In this document: positions 19,510-28,675 of the stretch, in pieces
How positions within the stretch are numbered: position 1 is the stretch's first letter
How the letters are laid out: each line of letters opens with the position of its first letter
Source of the DNA: Chitinophaga sp. YR627
Lineage (GTDB): Bacteria > Bacteroidota > Bacteroidia > Chitinophagales > Chitinophagaceae
Assembly (NCBI RefSeq): GCF_900114995.1
Contig: NZ_FOUX01000002.1
Location: 1,612,001 to 1,676,000, forward strand
Direction: 5' to 3'
DNA: 64,000 bases
Made by a program: the position numbers and the translations under genes
Notes under the pieces: model-generated
Told to the model about the DNA's origin: nothing
What the model saw: the letters and a program-made list of their open reading frames with translations, nothing else
Databases searched by the model: none

Positions 19510-20277
19510 CTATTGATTTCCGGCACCTGCCAGACCGGCATCCTCAATTTGCTTTTTTATCGTAGGATTACCCCCATATTTACTGATAGGCACCTTTAAA
19601 TTCTTCGCGTCCAGGCTCAATGTACTGTAGCCTTCATTGAACGCATTGCCAAAGGCATTTCCATAGATAAGCCCCATCCACAGATAAAATGGTTCATAAC
19701 GGCCATAGCCGCGATATTGCCAGAACTGGTCCATCTGTTGGGTGAAACGGGTCAGCCCTGTGCTGAAATCTTCTTCTGTCACCTTGGAGATCGGGGTTTT
19801 ACGTTTTTGTACATCCAGTTGCTCTCTTCTGTACAGGGTAATGCTGAAATGTGATCCTGTATCTTTTTTAATAGCATTCAGTGCTTCCTGCATGGTCTTA
19901 TAGCCATCGTCCACCCCATCTGCACAGTACATCAGCAGGGAATCCCGGTCTTTAAAATACTTGAAAGTGGTACAGAAGTACAGGTTATCTTCTGATAGCA
20001 GGATCATATAGAACCTGCCATTGGCACTGATCTTCTTTACATCAATATGCGCCATGGCATCCGCCTTTCCTTTCCCTCCGGCGCCTGCCAGCTTTACTTC
20101 CCTGGATGGGGTACCTGCATTTTCCACCGCCAGATCATCATCGTCGATTTTGATATGGCAGACTGGTACCGCTCCTGTGGTCAGGGTATACCAGTCTCCT
20201 TTCTGAGCAAACGCGGAAACGGCCATCATACATGTTATGACTAAAAGATAACAGGGCCGGAGTGATAAGGATCGCAT
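19510..20277 (-). CDS. Exported protein of unknown function
   Basis: I do not recognise a family for this 255-aa protein. It has a signal peptide (LLVITCMMAVSAFAQ). The middle is a mixed alpha/beta stretch with ISANGRFYMILLSEDNLYF and KDRDSLLMYCADGVDDGYKT. The C-terminal third is aromatic and glycine-rich (WQYRGYGRYEPFYLWMGLIY). It starts 20 bp after the amidase stop on the same strand, so the two are probably co-transcribed and both act in the cell envelope. That link to cell-wall turnover is inference from position only. Confidence 0.7.
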   Translation of the reverse strand: MRSLSLRPCYLLVITCMMAVSAFAQKGDWYTLTTGAVPVCHIKIDDDDLAVENAGTPSREVKLAGAGGKGKADAMAHIDVKKISANGRFYMILLSEDNLYFCTTFKYFKDRDSLLMYCADGVDDGYKTMQEALNAIKKDTGSHFSITLYRREQLDVQKRKTPISKVTEEDFSTGLTRFTQQMDQFWQYRGYGRYEPFYLWMGLIYGNAFGNAFNEGYSTLSLDAKNLKVPISKYGGNPTIKKQIEDAGLAGAGNQ

Positions 20278-20297
20278 ATGTATATGATTGAAAAGGT

Positions 20298-21125
20298 TTA
20301 TTCGCTTTTTTCCATCAGACTGAATAAGATCTTCCTCTCCCCTTCATCAAGACTGGTACTGTTGGTCGTATCAGTCGGCACAAAATGTCTTTTAAATGCT
20401 TTAATAGCGGCCACGGTATCCCGGGTGTCATACCCTACGATGCGTAAAGCCTGTTTATTACTGAAATCTGCTGGTACGATGATCTTTGCCGTATCGCCAT
20501 ACCATAATCCAAAGCCTTTTTCTGCCAGTTGCTGCCAGGGGAACCAGGCACTTGGGTCTACCTTACGACCAGGCGCAATGTCACCATGTCCGATGAAGTT
20601 GGCTGCGGGGATATTAAAACGGTGTTTCAGGCTGTCCAGTAATACCAGCAGACTGTTGATCTGTTGGGGCTGAAAAGGCGTCAGACCGTTGTTATCCAGT
20701 TCGATACCAATGGAGCAGGAGTTCATATCCGTCACATTTCCCCATTTGGCGATACCAGCATGCCAGGCTCTCAGGTAATCATTCAGCATATGATTGATCG
20801 TCCCATCCTTACAGATCACATAGTGCGCGCTCACCTGCGTACGGGGCAGTGTGAATGTATTAAAGGTGGTATCGCAGGAACCCTGAGCCGTGTGATGAAT
20901 GATCACATAGTTGGGCTTACGCATATTAAAATTGGTCGTCCCGATCCAGTTCACTGCGGTCGGTGCACCCGCAGCAGGTATGGCTGCCGGTTCCGTACGC
21001 AGGGTGGCGGCATACTGTTTTGCCTGCTGGCGGTACATTTTATTGGTCGTCGCGTAGGGTTTCGGAGCACAACCATATACGGTTGCGGCTATTACCCATA
21101 ACAGTAAACGGAAATATGGCTTCAT
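20298..21125 (-). CDS. N-acetylmuramoyl-L-alanine amidase lipoprotein
   Basis: Zinc amidase of the Amidase_2/AmpD fold that cuts the lactyl-amide bond between MurNAc and the stem peptide. The 275-aa protein has a lipoprotein signal with lipobox VYGC. The zinc and catalytic residues are visible as YVIIHHTAQGSCDT (first His), CSIGIELDNNG (Glu) and FIGHGDIAPGRKVDP (second His with the GRKxDPG-like loop). It is probably periplasmic and used in peptidoglycan recycling. It is followed by the unknown exported gene 20 bp downstream. Confidence 0.9.
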   Translation of the reverse strand: MKPYFRLLLWVIAATVYGCAPKPYATTNKMYRQQAKQYAATLRTEPAAIPAAGAPTAVNWIGTTNFNMRKPNYVIIHHTAQGSCDTTFNTFTLPRTQVSAHYVICKDGTINHMLNDYLRAWHAGIAKWGNVTDMNSCSIGIELDNNGLTPFQPQQINSLLVLLDSLKHRFNIPAANFIGHGDIAPGRKVDPSAWFPWQQLAEKGFGLWYGDTAKIIVPADFSNKQALRIVGYDTRDTVAAIKAFKRHFVPTDTTNSTSLDEGERKILFSLMEKSE

Positions 21126-21172
21126 CGAATACTTCTTTGGTAGTTTAATTTAATGATTATCCGTTAATTAAT

Positions 21173-21211
21173 AACAAAGCCCGGCTCGTTTTAAGGAAGC
21201 CGGGCTTTGTT
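21173..21211 (-). terminator. Strong Rho-independent terminator after GH92 gene
   Basis: A perfect 14-bp stem (21173-21186 with 21198-21211) with an 11-nt loop lies 37 bp past the GH92 stop and before the amidase start. On the minus strand it ends in TTTGTTATTAATTAA, a good terminator tail. Confidence 0.8.
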
Positions 21212-21248
21212 GTGTGGTCTGGAGGACTTACATCCCCTTACCTGTATC

Positions 21249-23537
21249 TTATTTCAGTTCCTGCGTCAGGGAGTAAGGTACTGACTTGTCAGAAATACCT
21301 CTTGTCTTGTTAGGAACCGCATCCATATCTACATTGATCACAGCACCTTTCATCAGTTCATTGTGATCCAGCCAGTTATTGGTATAAGGTTTACCATTAA
21401 CGGTAACTGCTTTGATGTAACGGTTAGCATCGCTGTTCTTAGGAGCGGCAATTACCACTTTCTTACCTGATTCCAGGGTAACGGTGGTCTTTTTGAATAA
21501 AGGAGCACCTACAACATACTGCTGTGTACCAGGACATACCGGATAGAAACCGAGAGAGGAGAATACATACCAGGCAGAAGTCTGACCGTTATCTTCATCA
21601 CCGCAGTAACCATCGGGCGTAGCTGAATACAGACGGTTCATCACCTCTCTGATCCAGTACTGTGATTTCCATGGCTGACCTGCATAGTTGTACAGGTAGA
21701 TCATGTGCTGGATAGGCTGGTTACCATGTGCATACTGACCCATGTTCATGATCTGCATTTCGCGGATCTCGTGGATCGTACCACCATAGTAGCTGTCATC
21801 ATATACAGGAGGCATGTTGAATACGGAATCCAGCATGGAAACAAAAGTTTCTTTACCACCCATCAGGTTGATCAGGCCCTGTACGTCGTGGAATACAGAC
21901 CAGGTATAGTGCCAGCTGTTACCTTCAGTGAAGGCATCACCCCATTTGAATGGGTTGAACGGTGTCTGGAACTTGCCATCCTTGTTTTTACCACGCATCA
22001 GTTTTGTTTCAGCATCGAACACGTTACGGTAGTTACGTGCCTGTTTTGCGAATCTCTCTACTTCAGCAGCAGGACGGTTCAGCGCCTTTGCCAGTTTGTA
22101 GATAGTGAAGTCATCGTAGGAATACTCCAGTGTACGGGCAGTATTCTCGTTTACGTTCACATCGTAAGGTACATAACCCAGTTCGTTGTAATATTTAACA
22201 CCAGCACGGCCAACGGAAGTCAGCGGACCGGAATTATCAGCATTTTTCAGCAGGGCTTCGTAAGCAGTGTTGATATCGAAACCTCTTACGCCTTTTAAGT
22301 AAGCGTCAGCGATCAGGGAAGCAGAGTTGGAACCGATCATACAGTCACGGTGACCAGGGCTCGCCCACTCAGGCAACCAGCCGCTTTCTTTGTAAGCATT
22401 GACCATACCCTCCATGATGTGTGCGTTCATAGACGGGTACATCATGTTGAAGAAAGGGAAGGTAGCACGGAAGGTATCCCAGAAACCATTGTCGGTGAAC
22501 ATGTACCCTGGCAGTACCTGACCATTGTATGGGCTATAGTGTACTACAGCACCTTTCGCATCGTATTCATAGAATTTACGCGGGAACAGCATAGTACGGT
22601 ACAGACAGGAATAAAAAGTGCGGGTCTGTTCAGAAGTACCACCTTCTACCTTGATACGGCCCAGTTCAGTGTTCCAGGCAGCTTTTGCCTTTTCTTTGAT
22701 CTGATCAAAGCTGCTGTTACCGATCTCTTTCTGGAGGTTCAGTTCAGCCTGTTCAGGACTGATAAAGGAAGAAGCCACTTTTACGTTCACTTTCTCGCCT
22801 TTTGCAGTAGCAAAACCGATTACAGCACCTACGTGTTTGTCCTGTGCTTCCGCTTCACCCTGTTTCAGCTCACCATTCTTAAATGTAGCTACATATGTGA
22901 ATGGCTTATCGAAAGTCAGCACGAAGTAGTTCTTAAAGTTAGCAGGTACGCCACCGCTGTTTTTGGTAGTATAACCTATGATCTTGTGCTCAGATTGTAA
23001 AACTTTGATATAAGAGCCTTTATCCAGTGCATCGATCACCAGGAAAGCGCTGTCAGTCTTAGGGTAAGTCAGACGGATAGCGGCTGCTCTTTCTGTAGGC
23101 GTGATCTCGGTAGTCACATTGTGATCTGCCAGATATACGCTATAGTAGTAAGGTTTAGACACCTCAGCTTTGTGAGAGAACCAGCTGGCTCTGTCATCTT
23201 CCTTGAATTTCACCTTTCCGGTTACCGGCATGATGGCGAACTGACCGTAGTCATTGATCCATGGACTTGGCTGGTGAGTTTGTTTGAAACCACGCAGTTT
23301 ATCAGAAGCATAGGTATAAGCCCAGCCGTCTCCCATTCTGCCTGTCTGCGGCATCCAGAAGTTCATACCCCATGGAGTAGCAATAGCAGGATAGGTATTT
23401 CCTGTAGAGAGGGAACCTTTGGAATCGGTACCCATCAGCGGGTTGACCCACTCTACCGGATCAGTGACGCTGTTGACTGTCTGCGCCTTTACCCAGCAGG
23501 ATGCCAGCATAAGGGCGGATAAGATAACTCTTTTCAT
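21249..23537 (-). CDS. GH92 family alpha-mannosidase, secreted
   Basis: Calcium-dependent inverting exo-alpha-mannosidase family; members mostly cut alpha-1,2 or related mannosides from N-glycans and mannans. The start is set at ATG 23537 (762 aa), giving signal peptide MKRVILSALMLASCWVKAQ; the in-frame start at 23591 would place 18 residues before it. Family landmarks are VNPLMGTDSKGSLSTGNTYP at the N-terminus, GFWDTFRATFPFFN and GWLPEWASPGHRDCMIGSN in the middle, and CGDEDNGQTSAWYVFSSLGF near the C-terminus. It is monocistronic, with a strong terminator. No SusCD partner is adjacent. Confidence 0.94.
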   Translation of the reverse strand: MKRVILSALMLASCWVKAQTVNSVTDPVEWVNPLMGTDSKGSLSTGNTYPAIATPWGMNFWMPQTGRMGDGWAYTYASDKLRGFKQTHQPSPWINDYGQFAIMPVTGKVKFKEDDRASWFSHKAEVSKPYYYSVYLADHNVTTEITPTERAAAIRLTYPKTDSAFLVIDALDKGSYIKVLQSEHKIIGYTTKNSGGVPANFKNYFVLTFDKPFTYVATFKNGELKQGEAEAQDKHVGAVIGFATAKGEKVNVKVASSFISPEQAELNLQKEIGNSSFDQIKEKAKAAWNTELGRIKVEGGTSEQTRTFYSCLYRTMLFPRKFYEYDAKGAVVHYSPYNGQVLPGYMFTDNGFWDTFRATFPFFNMMYPSMNAHIMEGMVNAYKESGWLPEWASPGHRDCMIGSNSASLIADAYLKGVRGFDINTAYEALLKNADNSGPLTSVGRAGVKYYNELGYVPYDVNVNENTARTLEYSYDDFTIYKLAKALNRPAAEVERFAKQARNYRNVFDAETKLMRGKNKDGKFQTPFNPFKWGDAFTEGNSWHYTWSVFHDVQGLINLMGGKETFVSMLDSVFNMPPVYDDSYYGGTIHEIREMQIMNMGQYAHGNQPIQHMIYLYNYAGQPWKSQYWIREVMNRLYSATPDGYCGDEDNGQTSAWYVFSSLGFYPVCPGTQQYVVGAPLFKKTTVTLESGKKVVIAAPKNSDANRYIKAVTVNGKPYTNNWLDHNELMKGAVINVDMDAVPNKTRGISDKSVPYSLTQELK

Positions 23538-23912
23538 GTTGAGACTGAATGGAATTTTAGCTTTTATAAGTCTGTAAAAATAGCGTTTCACGCGAAAAGT
23601 ACTAGTTTATTTTATAAATGGCGATACCATGACCTACAGCGAGGCTAAAATGTTTTAGCTTCGTGTAGCTTTAGCACCATCTTTATTTTAAACCTAATAT
23701 GTTTTTTGTCATGAGAATAAACCTGCCCCATCTTTGGTAGTCAAATGATGAATTTAGCGATCCGGCAGACAAAAAAAGACCATGTGAATATTTAATATAC
23801 CAGAAGCGCAGATCTGTCGTTTTAGTATCGTTCGATGCAAATCACCATTCCATATCAGCATTCATTTTAGTTTCCCGTTTGACAAAGTTTCTTTTAAAGA
23901 ACATTTGAACAT
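23538..23912. other. 375-bp divergent intergenic region with possible promoter
   Basis: Separates the GH92 and S41 peptidase genes. TTTG at 23705-23708 followed 20 bp later by CATCTTTG (23729-23736) resembles a Bacteroidota -33/-7 promoter with one mismatch, pointing to the peptidase gene. Nothing else is supported. Confidence 0.35.
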
Positions 23913-25469
23913 ATGAATAAACATTTTACGTTAGCCATGAAAATGGCGATAGTTGGTGTGCTTGGCAGTGCTATGCTCAGCGCCTGCCATAAAAACGACG
24001 CCAAAGTCGACAACTCCACGCCAACTTCCTCTTCGGTTGTCAGTGACGAAGATTCCCTGAAATACCTGATGTACCGCATTATGCAGGTGACATATGTAGA
24101 CGGGGGACGTAACAAAACAACCAACCTGCCAACCTACCTCTGGTACAACCAGGTACCACAACTGGATCCTTCCGCCAGCATCTATGCCACTGCCGACGAT
24201 CTGCTGGCGACCATGAAGACCTATAGTGTCTCTAATGGACAGGCATTGGACCGTTACAGTTTCCTCGACAGAACCGGTTCATTGTCCAGCTCCCTGCAGG
24301 ATGGCTTATCTGAAACCTTTAATAAGGTCAGTGCTACCGGTACCTATGGGATGGAGGTCAGCTATGCATCCGATGCCAATGGCAAGACCTACCTCTACAT
24401 TCTTTATGCTGATAAGAACTCTCCTGCCGGTCAGAAAGGCCTGAACCGCGGAGATGAGATCGTAGCCATCAACGGTGACAGTAATATCTCCTATGACGGT
24501 AATACCAATGTACAGAAGGTAACCAATGCCATCTATAATTCTACCTCCGTCACCTTACAGGTAAAAAAAGCCGTGACCGGTACCGTTGCCAACTATACCT
24601 TACAGTCAGGTTCCTACAATATCAACCCGGTATTGTTTGATACAGTATATACGGTGAATAGCCAGAAGACGGGCTATTTCTCCTTCTATACCTTTACCAA
24701 CACACAGAATAGTAAGGGAGCTGCGACGCTGACCAAAAGTACCCTGGACGCCCTATTCGCTAAGTTCAAATCGGCAGGTATCACCAACCTGATCGTAGAC
24801 CTTCGTTATAATGGCGGCGGCTCCGTAGCTACAGCAGAATACCTGGACAGCGCTATTGCACCGGCATCTGCTGCTGGTAAACCAATGTATTATTATAAGT
24901 ACAATGATAAGCTGACCGCTGACCTGGATGGTACCGGACTGGAAAGCAGTGTGGCATTCCCTGCCAATACTGGTGGACTGTCACTCAGGAATGTTTTCTT
25001 TATCACTTCCTCGCACACGGCTTCTGCCAGCGAACTGACGCTGAACAACCTGTTGCCTTATATGAATGTGAAACTGGTAGGAGATACCACTTATGGTAAA
25101 CCGGTGGGATTCATTACGTTCAATATCTCAAAATATGATAGCACACATACCAAGCATTACCTTGCCGATCTGTATGCTATCAACTTCGCGACGGAAAATG
25201 CCAATCATGCAGGGGGATACTATACAGGTATCGCGCCTGATGAACCGGCTAATGACTATATCAATGTGCCCTGGGGATATCGTACAGATGACGACAACCT
25301 GGACAAGATCTTCAATTATATCAATACCGGCAGCTTTGCCAGAACCAGCGCCAATGCGCGGGTGTTAACACAAAGCACTGCCAATCAACGTGCTGCTATC
25401 CAGTACTCCATTACCTCTCCGAAATTCAACGGGATGGTGGACTACCGTATCGGCAACCGTATTCACTAA
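23913..25469 (+). CDS. S41-family (C-terminal-processing-like) peptidase lipoprotein
   Basis: A 518-aa exported serine protease of the S41 family. The lipobox is LSAC with the lipidated Cys at residue 25. A PDZ-like domain (about 145-235, with KNSPAGQKGLNRGDEIVAIN) precedes the catalytic domain (about 245-460). That domain contains LIVDLRYNGGGSVATAEYLD, the Ser-containing HTASASELTLNNLLP and GDTTYGKPVG, where the Lys of the Ser/Lys dyad is expected. This arrangement is common for periplasm-facing Bacteroidota lipoproteins. It is convergent with the aldo/keto reductase six bases away, with no shared function evident. Confidence 0.9.
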   Translation: MNKHFTLAMKMAIVGVLGSAMLSACHKNDAKVDNSTPTSSSVVSDEDSLKYLMYRIMQVTYVDGGRNKTTNLPTYLWYNQVPQLDPSASIYATADDLLATMKTYSVSNGQALDRYSFLDRTGSLSSSLQDGLSETFNKVSATGTYGMEVSYASDANGKTYLYILYADKNSPAGQKGLNRGDEIVAINGDSNISYDGNTNVQKVTNAIYNSTSVTLQVKKAVTGTVANYTLQSGSYNINPVLFDTVYTVNSQKTGYFSFYTFTNTQNSKGAATLTKSTLDALFAKFKSAGITNLIVDLRYNGGGSVATAEYLDSAIAPASAAGKPMYYYKYNDKLTADLDGTGLESSVAFPANTGGLSLRNVFFITSSHTASASELTLNNLLPYMNVKLVGDTTYGKPVGFITFNISKYDSTHTKHYLADLYAINFATENANHAGGYYTGIAPDEPANDYINVPWGYRTDDDNLDKIFNYINTGSFARTSANARVLTQSTANQRAAIQYSITSPKFNGMVDYRIGNRIH

Positions 25470-25475
25470 TCTTTA

Positions 25476-26372
25476 TCAGCGATGCTGGTCGTAATAGTTG
25501 GCGACCAGCTCGTATCCTAACAATACTCTTTCCGCTGACGTGAGTGGAGTGGTCAACGGCAATCCTGCCGCCTCATCCAGTTGCGTCAGCGTTCTTATTC
25601 CTACCACAGCCGCTCTTACAGCCGGTTCTCCCAGAATATAACACATCGCGGTCTGTGCCGGCGTACGCTTATCTGCCGAAATCTGCTGTACGGCATTAGC
25701 CATCTTATGCACATCTTCTACGCTATAATTCAGATAAGACTCTGCAGGCTTTCCTGCCAGCAGTCCTTTAGCAACACTGCCTCTCGCCAGTACACCGATA
25801 TTATGCTTATCCAGTAATGGCAGCATATCCTCTTCCGGACGTCTGTCCAGCAGACTGTATTGCATCATCACACTACTCATATTGGACCGCTGTATCCATT
25901 CCCGGATCACATTGGGCCTGATAGACGAGATCCCATAATAACGGATCTTTCCTTCATGCTGTAACTGCTCAAAGGTCGCTACGATATCATCAATAGGGTC
26001 TTCCAGGGTACCACCGTGCAGCTGGTAGAGGTCAATGTATTCGATGTTCAGTCTGCGGAGACTATCTTCCACCGCCTTTTTGATATACTCAGGATTCGGA
26101 TTCCAGTCCCAGCCGCTTCCATCCGCCCGCCACTGATTACCCACTTTCGTGGCAATGATCGCGTCATTCCTCCTGTCTTTTAAGGCCTTGCCAAGCTGCT
26201 TTTCATTCTCTCCCTGCTGATAAAGATCCGCTGTATCAAAGAAGTTAATACCCTTATCGAGCGCCTGTGCGATCAGGTATTCATTTTCAGTAGCGTTGCC
26301 ACTCAGGGACATACACCCAAATGCGATCTCACTGATATCAAGATTAGAATTGCCAAGTATATTGTAGTTCAT
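25476..26372 (-). CDS. Aldo/keto reductase
   Basis: NADPH-dependent (beta/alpha)8-barrel oxidoreductase of 298 aa. The catalytic tetrad is recognisable: Asp and Tyr in NFFDTADLYQQGENEKQLGK, Lys in AIIATKVGNQW and His in IDLYQLHGGTLEDPIDD. The overall layout resembles the YghZ/general-stress branch. The start at ATG 26372 gives MNYNILGNSNLDISEIAFGC, the usual N-terminus. It lies 23 bp downstream of the McrC-like gene on the same strand, so it could be read through from the defence operon, but it is probably a housekeeping neighbour. Confidence 0.9.
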   Translation of the reverse strand: MNYNILGNSNLDISEIAFGCMSLSGNATENEYLIAQALDKGINFFDTADLYQQGENEKQLGKALKDRRNDAIIATKVGNQWRADGSGWDWNPNPEYIKKAVEDSLRRLNIEYIDLYQLHGGTLEDPIDDIVATFEQLQHEGKIRYYGISSIRPNVIREWIQRSNMSSVMMQYSLLDRRPEEDMLPLLDKHNIGVLARGSVAKGLLAGKPAESYLNYSVEDVHKMANAVQQISADKRTPAQTAMCYILGEPAVRAAVVGIRTLTQLDEAAGLPLTTPLTSAERVLLGYELVANYYDQHR

Positions 26373-26395
26373 ACACCTAATTTAAGCAATTCTGC

Positions 26396-28672
26396 TTATC
26401 CTTTTTGGGGAGATTTACGGGTAGTACCCAGCACTTCCGCACTGGTGACCGTCCTGATAAATCCACCTACAGGGCTATACAGGGACTTTATCTGCGTATA
26501 GCGTTTATTGTTAGCCATACCTTTTATGCGCACATAATCGTTCAGCATCACCTTGTTCTTCAGGGTCAGCACAACGTATTTTCTGCCCTCATCGCGGAAT
26601 GAAGGATGCGTCGGGGGATAAATATCCCGCCATGCCTTTATATGTATCGCGGTTATGTCATAATAGCAAATGATGCCCTGTCCTTCAAAATAGGGCGCCA
26701 CCTGACGCACCATGCCCCCTCCTATTGCCGGATCGAGCTGTCTGATCGGGTATAATGTGGCTACCTGGGAGGCGGTTGTATCAATCAATGAAGCATCATT
26801 TACCATTACAGGAATAACAATCACATAAGCCTCCATCAGTTGAATGCCAGGGCCTTCGGGATTTAATATATGCTGTAAATGCTTTTTACTGTCTTCTTTG
26901 ATCAGCTTACGCAGGTGTTTCTTCAACAGGTTTTTTCCTTCTTTGTGATAAGGAAGAAAAGCGAAGCCCCCTTCGTCCTTAGGCAGGATCACTTCTTCGT
27001 AATACTTCCTGTAAGCGGCACCCGCTTCCCTGCCGGGGAACAGAACGTAGGCAGCGGCTATTTCCTTCTTGTACCCATGTCCTCCGTCCCATTCCGGCCT
27101 GTTATAAAACACTCGTCTGTAATTATTCAATTGCTGGATATCGGATTCCAGCGGGATGTCTATATGATCGTATTCCTTAGACGCTATCAATCTATATTTT
27201 GGATCAAATAGGTATGTCTGATATAAATCGGGGTGCTGACCTTTCTTTCCCACCTTCATAACAATATGCAGGCATATTTCCTCTTCCTGTCCACCGGCAA
27301 TTGTATCCGTAAAATCACCTGTATAATGCGGTTCCTGGTACAATTCTACCACTATTTCATCGGGACAATGAAAGGTCATTTTCGATTGTACATCTTTTTG
27401 TGGTACGATGCCGGCTGCTTTCTTTTTAATCGCAGCCATTTTATGGATCTCAGGAGAAACCCCCGTAATCTGTCTTATAAGTTCTGCCATTCCGAAAAAG
27501 GTCCAGACCTTATACATATACCCGACGTCTTTCAGCTCCATTTCATACAGACCATCCAGTAACTGATATCCTTTCCGCAAAGTTTCCCAGTCTTTTTTAA
27601 GCCCCGCATACCCCGGATGCGCGTGCATCACCTGTGAATGTGGCTGCTCTCCATCAAAGGATCTGACGTCTTTCAGAAAACTTCGCTTCAGTAAACTACT
27701 CAATGCTTCTGCCGAAAATTCCAGCTGTATACGATACTCACGTGCAATTCTCTTAAAACTGCTGTCCCGGGTCAATTTTTGGTAGACGTCCCGGTACGTT
27801 GACAGGATATCTTTGATGATATGTTTTATAAAACGGTTCTCATCGTTATCTTTCATTGGGCTTTGCCCTATCGTAGCAAAGAAGTGTCCTGGTTTGCCCA
27901 CAAACATCTCCATCTTACCGGAAAGTTTACTTCCCGGATTTACCAATGCTGTTCCCTTTACCCTTTTCATTCCAATCTCCGGGTTCGTGTGAGGGTCGTT
28001 AACTACCGCCTTCACGTTCCTTACAATACTTCTAAAAAGATTTCTGAAGTTTGTCCACCATAGTATGGCACTATCATCCGTTCCACAAGGTTCAAAAGGC
28101 TGAGAGGTCTTTTTCAGATGGTCGATGAATAAACGGGGATGGATCACCTCGACACTTCGCTGCATGGCAGGCAGATCCCGCTTAAAGTCCAGATTTACAG
28201 CGTATACCTGAAACTTGAAAGAAACACGGTGCGGAACGGTCCTGAACTGATAATGCAGGATCAGTTCAAAATCACCTGGTTCATTCCTGAAGTCAAGTAC
28301 AGCTGGAGATACAAAAGTGTTCTCGTTCGTTTTTTGCATCTGAAAGAGATTATCCAGACTATCAAGCTTCGTATAAACAGAAGGATGTAATACGTCCCGA
28401 TGGAAACTTAGCGTAAACTTATACCTGATATTATCGAAGATAACCGGATAATTTGCCTGTAGCATACTTATCTCCTCAAAGCAATGGCTTTTAGGATTCC
28501 ATATACAAAAGACACATTTGCCCGCAGAACAAACATACGCTGTTACTAAATTCGCTTCCAGATGCCTTTGTTTGGCAATCTGGAATATCTCTTCAAACGC
28601 TGCCGCATCTCTACCATCTGCCAGTGCTACCACCAGACTAAAATGTTCATGTTTAACAGACAGTATATGCAT
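26396..28672 (-). CDS. DUF2357/PD-(D/E)XK nuclease-like protein, McrC-like partner
   Basis: A 758-aa cytosolic protein that I take as the nuclease subunit of an McrBC-like restriction pair. The N-terminal half has the DUF2357-type stretch SPAVLDFRNEPGDFELILHY (about residue 122). The segment VGYMYKVWTFFGMAELIRQI (383-402) corresponds to the YExW-like helix before the nuclease core in McrC/DUF524 proteins. The putative D-x-K of the PD-(D/E)XK fold is D490-P-K492 in TYLFDPKYRLIASKEYD. The C-terminal ~150 residues (IKAWRDIYPPTHPSFRDEGR onward) look like an extra effector or binding domain I cannot name. It starts 3 bp after the AAA+ gene stop, so the two are translationally linked. Nuclease activity is inferred. 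Confidence 0.7.
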   Translation of the reverse strand: MHILSVKHEHFSLVVALADGRDAAAFEEIFQIAKQRHLEANLVTAYVCSAGKCVFCIWNPKSHCFEEISMLQANYPVIFDNIRYKFTLSFHRDVLHPSVYTKLDSLDNLFQMQKTNENTFVSPAVLDFRNEPGDFELILHYQFRTVPHRVSFKFQVYAVNLDFKRDLPAMQRSVEVIHPRLFIDHLKKTSQPFEPCGTDDSAILWWTNFRNLFRSIVRNVKAVVNDPHTNPEIGMKRVKGTALVNPGSKLSGKMEMFVGKPGHFFATIGQSPMKDNDENRFIKHIIKDILSTYRDVYQKLTRDSSFKRIAREYRIQLEFSAEALSSLLKRSFLKDVRSFDGEQPHSQVMHAHPGYAGLKKDWETLRKGYQLLDGLYEMELKDVGYMYKVWTFFGMAELIRQITGVSPEIHKMAAIKKKAAGIVPQKDVQSKMTFHCPDEIVVELYQEPHYTGDFTDTIAGGQEEEICLHIVMKVGKKGQHPDLYQTYLFDPKYRLIASKEYDHIDIPLESDIQQLNNYRRVFYNRPEWDGGHGYKKEIAAAYVLFPGREAGAAYRKYYEEVILPKDEGGFAFLPYHKEGKNLLKKHLRKLIKEDSKKHLQHILNPEGPGIQLMEAYVIVIPVMVNDASLIDTTASQVATLYPIRQLDPAIGGGMVRQVAPYFEGQGIICYYDITAIHIKAWRDIYPPTHPSFRDEGRKYVVLTLKNKVMLNDYVRIKGMANNKRYTQIKSLYSPVGGFIRTVTSAEVLGTTRKSPQKG

Positions 28673-28675
28673 GTA